From Candidatus Yonathbacteria bacterium RIFOXYC2_FULL_47_9 (lineage in GTDB: Bacteria > Patescibacteriota > Minisyncoccia > Phycocordibacterales > UBA1550), in the NCBI GenBank assembly GCA_001825115.1, contig MHUY01000007.1:23353-36448 (forward strand): a stretch of 13,096 nucleotides of DNA, read 5' to 3'. The translations under genes were made by a program, and so were the position numbers. Within the stretch, counting starts at the first letter, position 1; every line of letters begins with the position of its first letter. Of this stretch, positions 12,120 to 13,096 are shown one piece after another. The notes beneath the pieces are model-generated. The model was given only the letters and a program-made list of their open reading frames with translations. It searched no databases and was not told the DNA's origin.

Positions 12120-13096
12120 ATGGAACGCACATACATCAAAGACTTGAAGGATAAAATAGGGGAGGAGGTCACCGTATCGGGATGGATCGATGTTCGTCGC
12201 GACCAAGGCAAGATGGTTTTTCTTGATCTGCGCGATATGAGTGGCAAAGTACAGGCCGTGGTGCTCCCTAGTCATACTGAGGCACTTGAGGTTGCACAGC
12301 GCGTGCGCCCTGAGTGGGTTGTTAGTGTTTCTGCTCTCGTAAACAAACGCCCTGAACGCAACATTAAAGCAGATGTTCTCAATGGCGATATTGAACTTGA
12401 GGTTTTGAATATTGAAGTATTGAATGAGGCGCAGACACCGCCTATGGATGTCACGACCGATGGTCATGAGATTGGCGAGGAAGTGCGTCTCAAGTATCGC
12501 TACCTTGACCTGCGTCGCCCACGCCTTCAGCGCAACTTGCGTATGCGCCACGCTATTACGCTCCATGTGCGTAACTTTCTCACCAAGCATGGTTTCATTG
12601 AGATAGAAACTCCTATTCTCACCAAGTCGACGCCCGAGGGTGCGCGCGACTACATCGTGCCGTCTCGTGTTGAGCCAGGAAAATTTTACGCACTCCCACA
12701 GTCGCCACAGCAGTACAAACAGCTCTTGATGGTTGGTGGTATGGAGCGATATTTCCAGGTCGCACGCTGTATGCGCGACGAGGACACACGCGGTGATCGC
12801 CAGCCCGAGTTTACACAGCTCGATATGGAACTCTCGTTTGTAGAACAAGAGGATATTATTGCGCTCAATGAAAAACTTTTGATTGAGCTCGTACAGACAC
12901 TTACCCCCGAGAAAAAAATTCAGACGATTCCATTTCCGCGCATTACCTACAAAGAAGCGATGGAAAAGTATGGCAACGACCGTCCAGATTTGCGCGAGGA
13001 TAAAGAAGACCCAAACCTCTTGGCATTCTGTTGGGTGCTCGATTTCCCATTTTTCGAGAAGGACAAACAAGGTGGCTGGACATTCACGCACAATCC
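12120..13096 (+). CDS. aspS: Aspartyl-tRNA synthetase, 5' part, apparently without GAD domain
   Basis: The frame stays open to the right edge; 325 codons are visible. This class II enzyme charges tRNA-Asp. The N-terminal OB-fold binds the anticodon (VTVSGWIDVRRDQGKMVFLDLRD). The catalytic core shows KYRYLDLRRPRLQRNLRMRH, motif 1 around FIEIETPILTKSTPEGARDY, YALPQSPQQYKQLLMVGG and motif 2 RCMRDEDTRGDRQPEFTQLD, all of bacterial type. YGNDRPDLR (284-292) is normally followed by a GAD domain of about 110-130 residues, but WVLDFPFFE begins only about 13 residues later (306). So the insertion seems absent and the full protein should be close to 450 residues. It is five bases after the previous gene. 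Whether it is a discriminating AspRS or also charges tRNA-Asn cannot be told here. Confidence 0.95.
   Translation, partial: MERTYIKDLKDKIGEEVTVSGWIDVRRDQGKMVFLDLRDMSGKVQAVVLPSHTEALEVAQRVRPEWVVSVSALVNKRPERNIKADVLNGDIELEVLNIEVLNEAQTPPMDVTTDGHEIGEEVRLKYRYLDLRRPRLQRNLRMRHAITLHVRNFLTKHGFIEIETPILTKSTPEGARDYIVPSRVEPGKFYALPQSPQQYKQLLMVGGMERYFQVARCMRDEDTRGDRQPEFTQLDMELSFVEQEDIIALNEKLLIELVQTLTPEKKIQTIPFPRITYKEAMEKYGNDRPDLREDKEDPNLLAFCWVLDFPFFEKDKQGGWTFTHN

Noticed and set aside
12111..13091. Long open frame on the minus strand (326 codons)
   Set aside because: It lies entirely opposite aspS, whose protein is unmistakable, and its translation has no recognisable motif. It is a codon-bias shadow.
1..13096. 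UGA recoded as glycine or tryptophan
   Set aside because: No coding frame contains an in-frame TGA, tryptophans are all TGG and the proteins read normally under the standard code; only the lack of TGA stops is notable.
1..13096. tRNA or rRNA genes, CRISPR arrays, insertion sequences
   Set aside because: No cloverleaf with CCA-proximal arms, no spaced identical repeats and no transposase-like frame were seen on either strand.

Overview
The window is a conserved housekeeping stretch from a bacterium that is most likely a member of the Candidate Phyla Radiation (Patescibacteria), probably a Parcubacteria-like lineage. I infer this from protein style, since there is no 16S rRNA here. The clues are a short L13 that starts directly at its core, a bacterial-type AspRS that appears to lack the GAD insertion, a baseplate-J-like surface protein next to ribosomal genes, small secreted proteins of kinds I associate with these genomes, and almost no Shine-Dalgarno sequences. 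All genes lie on the + strand. None of the 18 recognised genes with a visible stop ends in TGA (13 TAA, 5 TAG).

Layout. Positions 1-938 hold the 3' part of a large beta-rich protein resembling the baseplate-J-like family. infA (IF-1) follows from its own promoter. A 220-base gap then carries a strong sigma70-type promoter, a long leader with a 12-bp hairpin and a possible 10-codon leader ORF. This drives rpmJ-rpsM-rpsK-rpsD, then rpoA (which has its own likely promoter), rplQ, rplM and rpsI. The block ends at a strong intrinsic terminator at 5347-5397. The second block is the Hsp70 machine: grpE and dnaK, a terminator, then dnaJ with its own promoter. No CIRCE operator or hrcA is visible.

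The third block (9170-10849) is an AT-richer cassette of three exported or membrane-anchored small proteins of unknown function: a 78-aa secreted GYY/PHY-motif peptide, a 362-aa secreted Cys-rich protein with an aromatic C-terminal tail, and a 111-aa single-pass membrane protein with a conserved-looking Cys/Gly ectodomain. The last block is a compact tRNA-synthetase operon: trpS, a 78-aa unknown gene, and aspS, which runs off the right edge. Its members are separated by 5 bases each.

Taken together, the window encodes translation initiation, ribosome assembly, RNA polymerase alpha, protein folding and tRNA charging, interrupted by one envelope cassette. The most notable non-coding signal is the leader of the rpmJ operon. 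A repeated arrangement of -10 boxes placed 6-11 bases before start codons also points to leaderless or near-leaderless mRNAs. I found no rRNA, tRNA, CRISPR array, insertion sequence or origin.
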